From Gammaproteobacteria bacterium (GTDB lineage: Bacteria; Pseudomonadota; Gammaproteobacteria; Pseudomonadales; Azotimanducaceae), in assembly GCA_018666555.1 (NCBI GenBank), contig JABIZD010000142.1:1-36229 (forward strand): a stretch of DNA of 36,229 nt, written 5' to 3'. The translations under genes and the position numbers were made by a program. Shown one piece after another: positions 18,356 through 25,841 of the stretch. Under the pieces are notes generated by a model that was not told the origin of the DNA, ran no database searches, and saw nothing but the letters and a program-made list of their open reading frames with translations. Each line of letters starts with the position of its first letter. The stretch's first letter is position 1.

Positions 18356-18375
18356 GGACCCCAACCATAGGGTCC
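18356..18375 (-). promoter_or_regulatory. Hairpin around an alternative thrC start
   Basis: GGACCC (18370-18375 on the minus strand) pairs with GGGTCC (18356-18361) around an 8-base loop that contains an in-frame ATG for thrC. Part of the AAGGA ribosome site of that ATG is inside the stem, so the fold would hide it. Confidence 0.4.
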
Positions 18376-18446
18376 TTGCCTGTCTACTGAAAACAATAAA
18401 GTTATCAACTGCCATCCAACGGCTGGAACTGTGTCTAAAACAGCTT

Positions 18447-19154
<708 letters not shown>

Positions 19155-20654
19155 ATGGCAATTTCGCACACTTATACAAGGGCAATACTTGGCGTTGAAT
19201 CTCCCCTCATATTGGTAGAAGCCGATATCAGCAACGGGTTACCACAGATGCAGATAGTTGGCATAACCGATGGAAAAATGAGACAGGCTCGAGAGCGCAT
19301 CAAATCAGCGATTAAGAATTCTGGATTCAAACTCCCTGACAGGAAGATTACCATTAATCTCTCACCGGCTGACATTCCTAAAGATGTCAGTAGCTTTGAT
19401 CTGCCTATCGCCCTGGCTATTCTAAAAGCCAGTCAACAGATACCTGATACCCGAATTGAACAAACCTGCTCAATGGGTGAACTGGCACTGGATGGCAAGA
19501 TTCTTTCTAGTCACGGTGTTCTCCCTGCGTCGATTGCCTGTCATAGAGCAGAAATGAAACTGATTATTCCTTTACTTAATGAAGCAGAGGCTGCGCTGGT
19601 GGAATCACCCTTCCTGTTTACAGCAGCCCACCTGTCTCAAGCTGCCAGCGATACCTGCCCCGGCTGCAACCATCAACCCCATGACACACAACCTCCATCT
19701 AACCCTAGCGCAATTACGAATTCCTTAGATCAGATCAAGGGTCAGGAACATGCAAAAAGAGCGCTTCTGGTGGCAGCTGCAGGACAGCACCATCTACTCA
19801 TGGTGGGCCCGCCTGGAGCAGGTAAAACTTTACTTGCTAAAAGTCTGGCAGGTTTATTACCACCCATGGACTTTAGCGAACAACTGGAGACAGGTTGTAT
19901 CAGGTCAGCCTACGGAACAGCGTACAATTACAGCCAAGACGCGCACCGGCCATTTCGTTCTCCGCACCATACCGCCTCAGCTGCAGCTATGGTCGGAGGA
20001 GGCAATCCTCCCAAACCTGGAGAAATATCTCTGGCACATAATGGTGTATTGTTTCTCGATGAGCTACCTGAATTCTCGCCTGCTGTTATCGATACACTGC
20101 GTCAACCTTTAGAATCTGGCTATATTGAGCTTAGTCGAGCACGCGCTCGAATTAAATATCCTGCTCGTTTTCAATTAGTAGCGGCGATGAATCCTTGTCC
20201 TTGCGGCTGGCATGGGTCGTTGAACAATCTGTGTGAATGCAGCACTGAAAAAATTCGCAGATATCAACAGAGGATTTCTGGACCGATTCTGGACCGCCTG
20301 GATATGCAAATTCAGGTTGATCCGCTACCTCCATCAACGTTACTCAATAAATCCAAACTGCAGCAGCCCAGCGAACAGGAAAAAACCCTGAAGCTCCTAA
20401 TGGAGAGTTACCAGTTCAGAAAACAACGATCGAGCTGGTTAACCGGCACAGATAGCACAGAGACCATCATCTCAGCCTGCAATCTCTCTGGTGATCACCA
20501 GGTATTCGCAAGCCTTCTAGCAAATAAACTGAATATGACGGCCCGTGGTTTTACCCGATTACTGAAAGTAGCACGAACAATTGCAGACCTGGAACTGACC
20601 GACGACGTTAGGAAAGTACATCTTGAAGAGGCTTTAAGTTTTCGGAAAATTTAA
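19155..20654 (+). CDS. comM: ComM/YifB family AAA+ ATPase
   Basis: A 499-aa Mg-chelatase-like AAA+ protein. An N-terminal Lon-protease-like domain (about 1-165; LSPADIPKDVSSFDLPIALAI split near 68-88) is followed by the chelatase domain with Walker A GPPGAGKTLLAKSL near 218, Walker B VLFLDELPEF near 302, and the C-terminal helical domain. In Vibrio cholerae ComM is a hexameric helicase that promotes branch migration during natural transformation. Four cysteines around residues 352-365 (NPCPCG, then CEC) are typical of the family. dprA, another transformation factor, is also in the window, though its presence does not show competence. AGGAA lies 7 bases before the ATG. Confidence 0.93.
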   Translation: MAISHTYTRAILGVESPLILVEADISNGLPQMQIVGITDGKMRQARERIKSAIKNSGFKLPDRKITINLSPADIPKDVSSFDLPIALAILKASQQIPDTRIEQTCSMGELALDGKILSSHGVLPASIACHRAEMKLIIPLLNEAEAALVESPFLFTAAHLSQAASDTCPGCNHQPHDTQPPSNPSAITNSLDQIKGQEHAKRALLVAAAGQHHLLMVGPPGAGKTLLAKSLAGLLPPMDFSEQLETGCIRSAYGTAYNYSQDAHRPFRSPHHTASAAAMVGGGNPPKPGEISLAHNGVLFLDELPEFSPAVIDTLRQPLESGYIELSRARARIKYPARFQLVAAMNPCPCGWHGSLNNLCECSTEKIRRYQQRISGPILDRLDMQIQVDPLPPSTLLNKSKLQQPSEQEKTLKLLMESYQFRKQRSSWLTGTDSTETIISACNLSGDHQVFASLLANKLNMTARGFTRLLKVARTIADLELTDDVRKVHLEEALSFRKI

Positions 20655-20703
20655 TCTTTGATAAATCAATTAAATTTTTCTGGAAGGCTGACTGAAGCGG
20701 AAT

Positions 20704-21114
20704 TTAAGGAACCGCGTCAACCATATAGTCAACCAGGGCTTTAATTTCGTCATCCGAACAATTAAAGCACATTCCCCTGGCTGGCATCGCTGGTAACATT
20801 CCATTGATACCGCTGTTGTATAGCGCATCCATGCCTTTAGTGATACGCGAGGCCCAGTCACTCGCATCGGCAAATTTGGGCGCATCGGCTACACCCAGAT
20901 TATGGCAAGTCGCACAACTCTGATCATAAACGCTGGCAACATCGAAGCTTCCAGTAGCGACCGGGGCTACCGTCTGTTGCGGGCCTGCGCAATCCGTACC
21001 TTGGACACAAACTGTGCCTACTTTCTGAATTCTAGCGATTATCGCCTCATCGCTGGGGTCTGCAACTACTGTCATCCCAATGCAAAAAACAGGCAGGAGG
21101 AAAATTTTTTTCAT
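20704..21114 (-). CDS. Cytochrome c5 family protein
   Basis: A 136-aa exported class I cytochrome c. The signal peptide is about residues 1-18 (MKKIFLLPVFCIGMTVVA). The haem site CATCH is near 72-76 and the likely Met ligand is in the MLPAMPARG segment near 107. The late Cys pair in MCFNCSDDEIKALVDYM is the hallmark of cytochrome c5. An additional Cys pair (CVQGTDC) lies near 36-42 in the linker. It is a periplasmic or membrane-associated electron carrier. Convergent with comM; the IMP dehydrogenase gene is next upstream on the other side, also minus strand. Confidence 0.9.
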   Translation of the reverse strand: MKKIFLLPVFCIGMTVVADPSDEAIIARIQKVGTVCVQGTDCAGPQQTVAPVATGSFDVASVYDQSCATCHNLGVADAPKFADASDWASRITKGMDALYNSGINGMLPAMPARGMCFNCSDDEIKALVDYMVDAVP

Positions 21115-21164
21115 CTAAAACTGACCTTAAACCAAAACGCTGCATAGTATAGCTGAATCTTCAC

Positions 21165-22694
21165 CTAAGTACCCCAGTCGAATTCATCAATTTCTCTCTT
21201 TCTCGAGAACTGAAAAACATTAGAAGTTCCTGCCTCAACAATGGACTGCTCGGATACAAGTGTCAGCACAGCATTCTCTCTAAAATCAATCAAACTTTCT
21301 GCACCGATATTAAGCATAGTGCTTTTCAATTTATAAAGGGTTGTCTCTAATACTTCGGCCATTGAACCGACCAATGGAACATAGGCATCAACACCCTCCT
21401 CAAACATCATTTTTCGGCTACTCATGCTATCTGCGTAACGCTGCCAGTTTTGAGCTCGCTGAGTTCCTTCACCCCAATAGGGCTTATACATCTGACCATT
21501 AATAGACACCTTCGGTGTCGGGCTTTCCTCCGTCATTGCAAAATAACGCCCCATCATCACAAAGTCTGCACCCATGGCCAGTGCGATCACAATTTGGGTA
21601 TCATTTGCCAGGCCCCCATCTGAACAAATAGGAATATAAGTTCCCGTTTCACTATAGAACGCATCCCGCTGTTTAACGACGTCCAGAAGCGCAGATGCCT
21701 GGCCTCGACCAACCCCCTTTTGTTCTCGAGTGATGCAGATAGAGCCACCGCCAATGCCAACCTTGATGAAATCTACCAGGCCTGATTTCGCCAGGTAATC
21801 AAAGCCCTCTGGGGTCACAATATTGCCCACACCAAGCACTATTTCATAGCCATACTGTTCGCGAATCCATTCAATACCATCCATCTGGAATTCCGTAAAG
21901 CCATCCGAGGAGTCAAAACAAAGAACATCCGCCCCAGCTGCCATCAACGCGGGCACGCGCTGGCGATAATCATGGGTGTTAATTGCTGCTCCTACAGATA
22001 ATCTTTTATTGTCATCTAATAACTCAAGCGGGTGACGCTGATGGTCAACGTAATCCTTCTTAAATACCAGAGAATTTAAATTTCCCTGCGCGTCTAAAAC
22101 TGGCAGGCAGTCTTTCTTATGATGATGTAATAATTCATTCGCTTTGCGCAGTGTTATGCCTTCCGTGCCAAAGAAAACATCAGATTTTGGTGTCATGTGG
22201 TCTTTTACTAAATTACTCAGATCATCTTCGAATTCCCAGAAATCCTGGTCGGTTATCAAGCCACAGAATTCACCCTTGGCAGAGCCATCTAATGTTACAG
22301 GAATCGTCGAATGACCCGTTTCAGCCATCAATTCGACCAGTGATGCCAGCGTCGAATCTGGTTTTGTATTAGCACCACTGGTAACAAATCCAGCTTTGTG
22401 GGCTTTGACCTGGCTCACCATTTCAACCTGACTGTCAATACTCTGAGAGCAGAAAATCATACTCAAACCACCTTGTCTCGCCAGAGCAATGGCTAGGTTG
22501 GTTCCTGATACAGATTGCATGCAGGCTGAAACCACAGGAATATTAATATCGAATTTACTGGCTTTACTACCCTCACTCTTTGCTAGGGGTGCTTTTAGGC
22601 TAATCTTATCAATGTGTTGCTCGCGCCTTGTTAGCCTTGGCAATAAAAGATACTCACTGAAAGTCCGTGAAATGTCGTCCAGAATTATCGCCAT
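21165..22694 (-). CDS. guaB: IMP dehydrogenase, Tritrichomonas-like subtype
   Basis: It oxidises IMP to XMP with NAD+, the first step from IMP to GMP. The start is set by GGAG 7 bases before the ATG at 22694, giving 509 aa. A TIM barrel is split by two CBS domains (about 95-215; DHMTPKSDVF near 163). The catalytic cysteine is in GIGGGSICITREQKGVGRGQ near 310-330, and the flap Arg-Tyr pair is in AQNWQRY near 418. The loop, ARY/flap and the FEEGVDAYVP segment are much closer to the protist enzyme of Tritrichomonas foetus than to the usual bacterial loop GPGSICTTR. A second, ordinary guaB may lie elsewhere and guaA is not adjacent. Confidence 0.85.
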   Translation of the reverse strand: MAIILDDISRTFSEYLLLPRLTRREQHIDKISLKAPLAKSEGSKASKFDINIPVVSACMQSVSGTNLAIALARQGGLSMIFCSQSIDSQVEMVSQVKAHKAGFVTSGANTKPDSTLASLVELMAETGHSTIPVTLDGSAKGEFCGLITDQDFWEFEDDLSNLVKDHMTPKSDVFFGTEGITLRKANELLHHHKKDCLPVLDAQGNLNSLVFKKDYVDHQRHPLELLDDNKRLSVGAAINTHDYRQRVPALMAAGADVLCFDSSDGFTEFQMDGIEWIREQYGYEIVLGVGNIVTPEGFDYLAKSGLVDFIKVGIGGGSICITREQKGVGRGQASALLDVVKQRDAFYSETGTYIPICSDGGLANDTQIVIALAMGADFVMMGRYFAMTEESPTPKVSINGQMYKPYWGEGTQRAQNWQRYADSMSSRKMMFEEGVDAYVPLVGSMAEVLETTLYKLKSTMLNIGAESLIDFRENAVLTLVSEQSIVEAGTSNVFQFSRKREIDEFDWGT

Positions 22695-23008
22695 TAAAGC
22701 GCTCCAACTATAAAATTCGGTAAATACACCCACGTTGCACTAAACCAGTCCTTAGGTAATGACAGCAGCAAGTCTCTGATAGGATCAGATTTCAGACAAC
22801 CAACAAACAGGCCAGAGAGGCTTTCAGGGAAAGGAGAATCAAAAAAGAATGCATTGGAAGATGCCATGTTGAATTTTAAGCGATGGCTGGGAGCAATACA
22901 ATCAGCAACTGCGACATTTGATTATGCAAACACTGTTTAAATCTATATGAGCGCAATAACAAACGACCTGCCAGGACAATCGCATCCAATCAACTTAAAC
23001 ATCCGTTA
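22695..23008. other. 314-base spacer between guaB and dsbA
   Basis: A TATAGT at about 17 bases before the guaB ATG could be a -10 box on the minus strand, with no good -35. On the plus strand a 24-codon frame at 22866-22940 has GGAAG 5 bases before its ATG; its peptide has no recognisable match and I do not call it. No terminator for dsbA is evident. Confidence 0.4.
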
Positions 23009-23632
23009 TCAATTCATCTCACGTTCTTTATCAATCAAGAATTCGGCTACTTTAATCATGCCGGTCTGGCCGCCTGCAGCTTGTCCTTCTATCCGATATT
23101 TACCATTAACAATCAGGGTAGGAACACCCGTGGCCCGATAAGCACGTCCTCGCGCTTCCGCCTGCTGAACACTGGCCTGGACACCAAAACTTCCAAACAC
23201 CTTGGCAAAGGAGACAGGGTCAACACCAACCTCAGCTAAAAAATTGGCAATCGCCTTAGGATCGCTTAGATTGCGTCTCTGTAAATGGATAGCATTAAAA
23301 ATCTCCAAATGGACTTCATCCAGGATACCCATTGCTTTAACCGTGTAATACGTCTGTGCTAGCACCCGGTAAAAAGGATTCCAAATAGCCGGTGTCCGGT
23401 TAAATTCAACGTCTTCTGAAAGGGTTGCTTCCCAGGCAGTTAGAATCGGGTCAAACTGGTAGCAGTGACCACAACCATAGGAAAAGTACTCGGTCACTTC
23501 TATTTTTCCGTCTGGCACGACTCCAACGGCAATCGGCAATTCGAAATAATGGACACCCTCTTCGTAATCTGCGGCCCAGGTATTCAACGAAAACAAGACC
23601 ACCACGATAACTGTTAATAACTTCTGAGTCAT
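23009..23632 (-). CDS. dsbA: Thiol:disulfide interchange protein DsbA
   Basis: A periplasmic thiol oxidase that introduces disulfides into exported proteins. The start is placed at the ATG at 23632 because it begins a clear signal peptide (MTQKLLTVIVVVLFSLNTWA, cleaved after about residue 21) and has GGAG upstream; a longer frame would bury it. The mature protein has the active site CGHC at residues 54-57 in YFSYGCGHCYQF, and the cis-proline loop TGVPTLIVNG near 165. Total 207 aa, normal for DsbA. E. coli has CPHC; CGHC occurs in Pseudomonas-type DsbA. It follows cytochrome c4 on the same strand, as in Pseudomonas. Confidence 0.95.
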   Translation of the reverse strand: MTQKLLTVIVVVLFSLNTWAADYEEGVHYFELPIAVGVVPDGKIEVTEYFSYGCGHCYQFDPILTAWEATLSEDVEFNRTPAIWNPFYRVLAQTYYTVKAMGILDEVHLEIFNAIHLQRRNLSDPKAIANFLAEVGVDPVSFAKVFGSFGVQASVQQAEARGRAYRATGVPTLIVNGKYRIEGQAAGGQTGMIKVAEFLIDKEREMN

Positions 23633-23775
23633 ACTCGACCAACTCCTTATGTCGTTTCTTATGTTATTGCCTGCTTTATTGATCTTGTCCTGCCATTCCT
23701 GAATATTAATTCCTTGAGGCTGAACCTTGACTGTCTTTAACGACAATAGCCTGTTTATCTTTGTGCAGAAAGCGC

Positions 23776-24378
23776 TTACTGAAGTCCATACAAGTATGAC
23801 GCAACAGCAGCAATCTCTTCATCATTCAGGTCCATAGCAGAAAGTCGCATCATCCTGTCATCACCATCATTATGACGCTCACCTGAGCGAAACGCTTTTA
23901 ATTGGGCTTGTGTATATTCCGGCCATTGCCCTGCCAATACCGGGAAACCTGCCAGGCTATTTCCCTGACCCGTTGGCGAATGACAAGCAGTACAGGCGGC
24001 GATACCTTTGCGAGCGATACCCGAACGGTAAATACTTTCCCCTAATTCGACCCTGGCAGGGTCAGCTGAGCCATGACTCGCGGTTTTAGTGGCGTAATAA
24101 GCAGCTAAATCCCGTAAATCCTGATCTGACATATCAGCCAGCATTCCAGTCATCAGCAAGGCAGGCCTTTCACCGGACTGGATTTCCTGCATTTGCTTGA
24201 CCAGGTAGTTTTGATTCTGTCCTGCTATATTTGGAAAGCTTCCTGCAAAGCTATTGCCATCCTGGCCATGACAGGCAACACACATCATGGTCAGAGTCTC
24301 ACCACGAGCTGCATCACCCTGCGCCACTGCTGTCAACGCCAACATCAACAATCCGATTCCTGAAATAAGTCTTAACAT
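23776..24378 (-). CDS. Cytochrome c4 (di-haem)
   Basis: A 200-aa exported di-haem cytochrome made of two similar class I domains. The signal peptide is residues 1-19 (MLRLISGIGLLMLALTAVA). Haem sites are CVACH near 33-37 and CTACH near 132-136, each followed by a GQ/GN segment, and Met ligands are in MTGMLADMSDQDL near 82 and MRLSAMDLNDEE near 180. It passes electrons toward cbb3- or aa3-type oxidases. The ATG at 24378 is preferred to a TTG four codons upstream. A TATAAT at 24569-24574 (minus strand) may be its promoter. Confidence 0.93.
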   Translation of the reverse strand: MLRLISGIGLLMLALTAVAQGDAARGETLTMMCVACHGQDGNSFAGSFPNIAGQNQNYLVKQMQEIQSGERPALLMTGMLADMSDQDLRDLAAYYATKTASHGSADPARVELGESIYRSGIARKGIAACTACHSPTGQGNSLAGFPVLAGQWPEYTQAQLKAFRSGERHNDGDDRMMRLSAMDLNDEEIAAVASYLYGLQ

Positions 24379-24483
24379 CTTGTTATCCAATTCAAAATTC
24401 TAATTTTATACGCTCTATCCAGCAGAGGCCCACTCTGCTAATCAATGCAAAATCAGCCGAGGCGGGTTCAGCACCACCCGGAT

Positions 24484-24504
24484 TTGAACCTCATTTGAGG
24501 TCAA
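24484..24504. promoter_or_regulatory. Operator-like palindrome between cytochrome c4 and engB
   Basis: ACCTCA (24488-24493) and TGAGGT (24496-24501) are perfect complements with a 2-base centre, and TTG/CAA extend the symmetry outward. It lies downstream of the candidate cytochrome c4 promoter on the minus strand, where a repressor could block transcription. The binding protein is unknown. Confidence 0.4.
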
Positions 24505-24567
24505 TCTCGTTGCCCTGCAATCTGAATCTAAGCACAACCTTTACTGCGCACGAGCTGAACGATGCGC

Positions 24568-24574
24568 TATTATA
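24568..24574. promoter_or_regulatory. Overlapping divergent -10 boxes for cytochrome c4 and engB
   Basis: GCTATTATAGC is symmetric. On the minus strand it reads TATAAT with CTGTCA 17 bases upstream (4 of 6 -35 bases), pointing to cytochrome c4. On the plus strand it reads TATTAT (5 of 6), pointing to engB, with a weaker -35. Confidence 0.5.
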
Positions 24575-24626
24575 GCTGAATAAGACTTAAGTGACAGTTC
24601 AGGTTAACCTCATTTGTACACAAAAC

Positions 24627-25238
24627 ATGATCGACTTCAGTAAAGCACAATTCCAGACCAGTGCATCCAAACTAAACGAGTGTCCTAACGACGTTGGTAT
24701 TGAAATTGCTTTCTGCGGTAGATCCAACGCAGGTAAATCGAGTGCCATCAATACCCTGACCAGACAAAAAAAATTAGCAAGAACAAGCAAGACACCCGGA
24801 CGCACACAACTACTGAATTTTTTTTCGCTAACCGAGAATCTTAGGCTGGTTGACCTACCCGGTTATGGCTATGCCAAGGTACCTACCTCGATCAAGCAAC
24901 ATTGGCACAAACATCTCGACGAATACCTGCGAGGAAGATCTTGCCTGCGTGGCCTGGTTCTTTTAATGGATATTCGCCATCCTCTTAGAACCTTCGATCA
25001 AACCATGATCAGCTGGTGCAATGACACCGGCTTAGCTTTGCATATTCTGCTAACCAAAGCCGACAAACTAAAACGCGGCGCTCAGCAAAATACCTTGCTA
25101 GGCCTTACCAAGGCTTTACCCAGTGAGGTCAGTATCCAGACCTTTTCAGCCCAGAATAGCCTGGGCCTGAATGAACTAGAGAAAAAGCTGCTTACCTGGA
25201 TACCAGAAGAAGAAACCGAGCCTGAGAATGAGTTTTAA
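24627..25238 (+). CDS. engB: Ribosome biogenesis GTPase EngB (YihA/YsxC)
   Basis: A 203-aa essential GTPase that helps assemble the large ribosomal subunit. G1 is GRSNAGKS near 31-38, G2 lies in [10 protein letters not shown] near 57, G3 is [11 protein letters not shown] near 77, G4 is LTKADK near 145 and G5 is the FSAQNSLG segment near 172. The ATG at 24627 gives an N-terminus matching E. coli YihA; a GTG at 24591 would add 12 residues, and neither has a strong ribosome site. It converges with polA. Its TAA lies within the A tract that forms the U tail of the minus-strand small RNA next to it. Confidence 0.94.
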   Translation: MIDFSKAQFQTSASKLNECPNDVGIEIAFCGRSNAGKSSAINTLTRQKKLARTSKTPGRTQLLNFFSLTENLRLVDLPGYGYAKVPTSIKQHWHKHLDEYLRGRSCLRGLVLLMDIRHPLRTFDQTMISWCNDTGLALHILLTKADKLKRGAQQNTLLGLTKALPSEVSIQTFSAQNSLGLNELEKKLLTWIPEEETEPENEF

Positions 25239-25274
25239 AAAAGCCCTAGCCATAAAGGGAATTACGGCTAAGGC
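25237..25274 (-). terminator. Intrinsic terminator of small RNA A
   Basis: A 13-bp stem with two G-U pairs, a 6-nt loop UUCCCU and six U at 25237-25242. The U tract overlaps the engB stop codon. On the plus strand no T run follows, so it does not serve engB. Confidence 0.85.
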
Positions 25275-25325
25275 AAGACTTCGATGAATCGGGGAACAAC
25301 CGAAGTTTACTACAAAAGCGACTAC
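25237..25325 (-). ncRNA. Candidate small RNA A, engB-proximal sibling
   Basis: The minus-strand transcript would be about 89 nt. After a single-stranded 5' part it has stem 1 (ACUUCGGU with AUCGAAGU; 25299-25306 and 25278-25285) and a 13-nt loop containing UUCCCC. Three bases later comes a 13-bp terminator stem (25262-25274 with 25243-25255), loop UUCCCU, then U6 at 25237-25242. Three pairs are G-U on the minus strand but would be A-C clashes on the plus strand, which fixes the strand. It is a diverged copy of RNA B 460 bases away. The C-rich loops could pair with G-rich Shine-Dalgarno regions. The start near 25325 is inferred from the promoter. Confidence 0.8.
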
Positions 25326-25330
25326 GTAAT

Positions 25331-25359
25331 TTAGGACAAACACACTCTAAAAAAATTCT
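25331..25359 (-). promoter_or_regulatory. Sigma-E-like promoter of small RNA A
   Basis: AGAATTT (25353-25359, 5 of 7 bases of GGAACTT), 15-base spacer, GTCCTAA (25331-25337). The spacing is identical to that upstream of RNA B. The -35 match is moderate, so a sigma-70 promoter is not excluded. Confidence 0.45.
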
Positions 25360-25552
25360 AAATGATTATTACAATATTCAACTATTTTCCAATAAATAAC
25401 TTTCTATGTTAAAAAAAGTGGTTTCTGTCAGCTTCGTCCCAGAGGGCGCTAGACAATGATCTTGGGATTCTAATTTAATTTTTTTGAAAACAATTAGTTA
25501 TTTAAATCGGCAAGAAAAAATCCTAGAAATGAGGGACAATGCAAAAGCAGCG

Positions 25553-25584
25553 TATTTTTGGCGACTATTTTCTCGCCAAAAATA
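25553..25584. repeat. Perfect 11-bp inverted repeat between the two small RNAs
   Basis: TATTTTTGGCG (25553-25563) and CGCCAAAAATA (25574-25584) around a 10-base loop. T runs lie on the 5' arm and A runs on the 3' arm on either strand, so it is not an intrinsic terminator. Possibly a regulator site. Confidence 0.5.
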
Positions 25585-25697
25585 GGAAATTTAAATTAAT
25601 CTATATAATTATATATTAGGCTTCTAACGGCGATTTACTTGATGGCCCTTGCATACCAAGGTTCCTTTCAGCCATGACCGCTAACAGAAATCTATAG

Positions 25698-25735
25698 AAA
25701 AAAGCCTCAGTCATAACGGGGATTATGACTGAGGC
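25698..25735 (-). terminator. Intrinsic terminator of small RNA B
   Basis: A perfect 13-bp stem, loop UCCCCG and six U at 25698-25703. It would also end read-through from polA. Confidence 0.9.
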
Positions 25736-25791
25736 TATGACTCCGGTTAATTGGGGAATCACCGAAGCTTACTGCCGAAACTTTGTCTCAC
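25698..25791 (-). ncRNA. Candidate small RNA B, polA-proximal sibling
   Basis: The minus-strand transcript would be about 94 nt. Stem 1 is GCUUCGGU with ACCGGAGU (25761-25768 and 25740-25747) around a 13-nt loop with UUCCCC at the same place as in RNA A. Four bases later a perfect 13-bp terminator stem (25723-25735 with 25704-25716), loop UCCCCG, and U6. Compared with RNA A, terminator pairs 5 and 8 show double compensatory changes (U-A to C-G; C-G to U-A) and all other differences are wobble-compatible. The terminator stem also resembles that of enterobacterial Spot 42 (CAGUC/GACUG), which may be chance. Downstream of polA on the same strand, the spf/ersA position. Confidence 0.85.
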
Positions 25792-25796
25792 ACCGA

Positions 25797-25825
25797 TTAT
25801 GACAAGGGTCATGCTAAAAAGTTCC
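25797..25825 (-). promoter_or_regulatory. Sigma-E-like promoter of small RNA B
   Basis: GGAACTT (25819-25825) is a perfect match to the sigma-E/AlgU -35 consensus, followed by a 15-base spacer and GTCATAA (25797-25803), close to the -10 consensus. It lies 16 bases beyond the polA stop. ErsA of P. aeruginosa, at the same locus, depends on the sigma-E homologue AlgU. Confidence 0.6.
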
Positions 25826-25841
25826 CAAATAATTAAAAAAT

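Larger units (their letters stand above)
25239..25841. other. 603-base engB-polA spacer carrying two small-RNA genes
   Basis: The spacer between convergent engB and polA is very AT-rich and holds two related minus-strand small-RNA genes at its two ends, and a perfect 11-bp inverted repeat at 25553-25584 in the middle. No protein-coding frame was found. The same location holds spf (Spot 42) in enterobacteria and ersA in Pseudomonas aeruginosa. Confidence 0.8.

Noticed and set aside
22866-22940. 24-codon frame with GGAAG before its ATG in the guaB-dsbA spacer
   Set aside because: Too short to judge from one sequence, with no signal peptide or known small-protein pattern; mentioned only in the spacer entry.
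24478-24504. GGTTCAAATCC on the minus strand, resembling a tRNA T-loop
   Set aside because: The flanking bases do not form a T stem, acceptor stem or anticodon arm; the element is better explained by the palindrome.
25243-25768. Plus-strand reading of the paired hairpins as CsrA/RsmA-binding loops (GGGGA in each loop)
   Set aside because: On the plus strand the variable stem positions become A-C mismatches and there is no U tract, while on the minus strand all become G-U pairs followed by U6.
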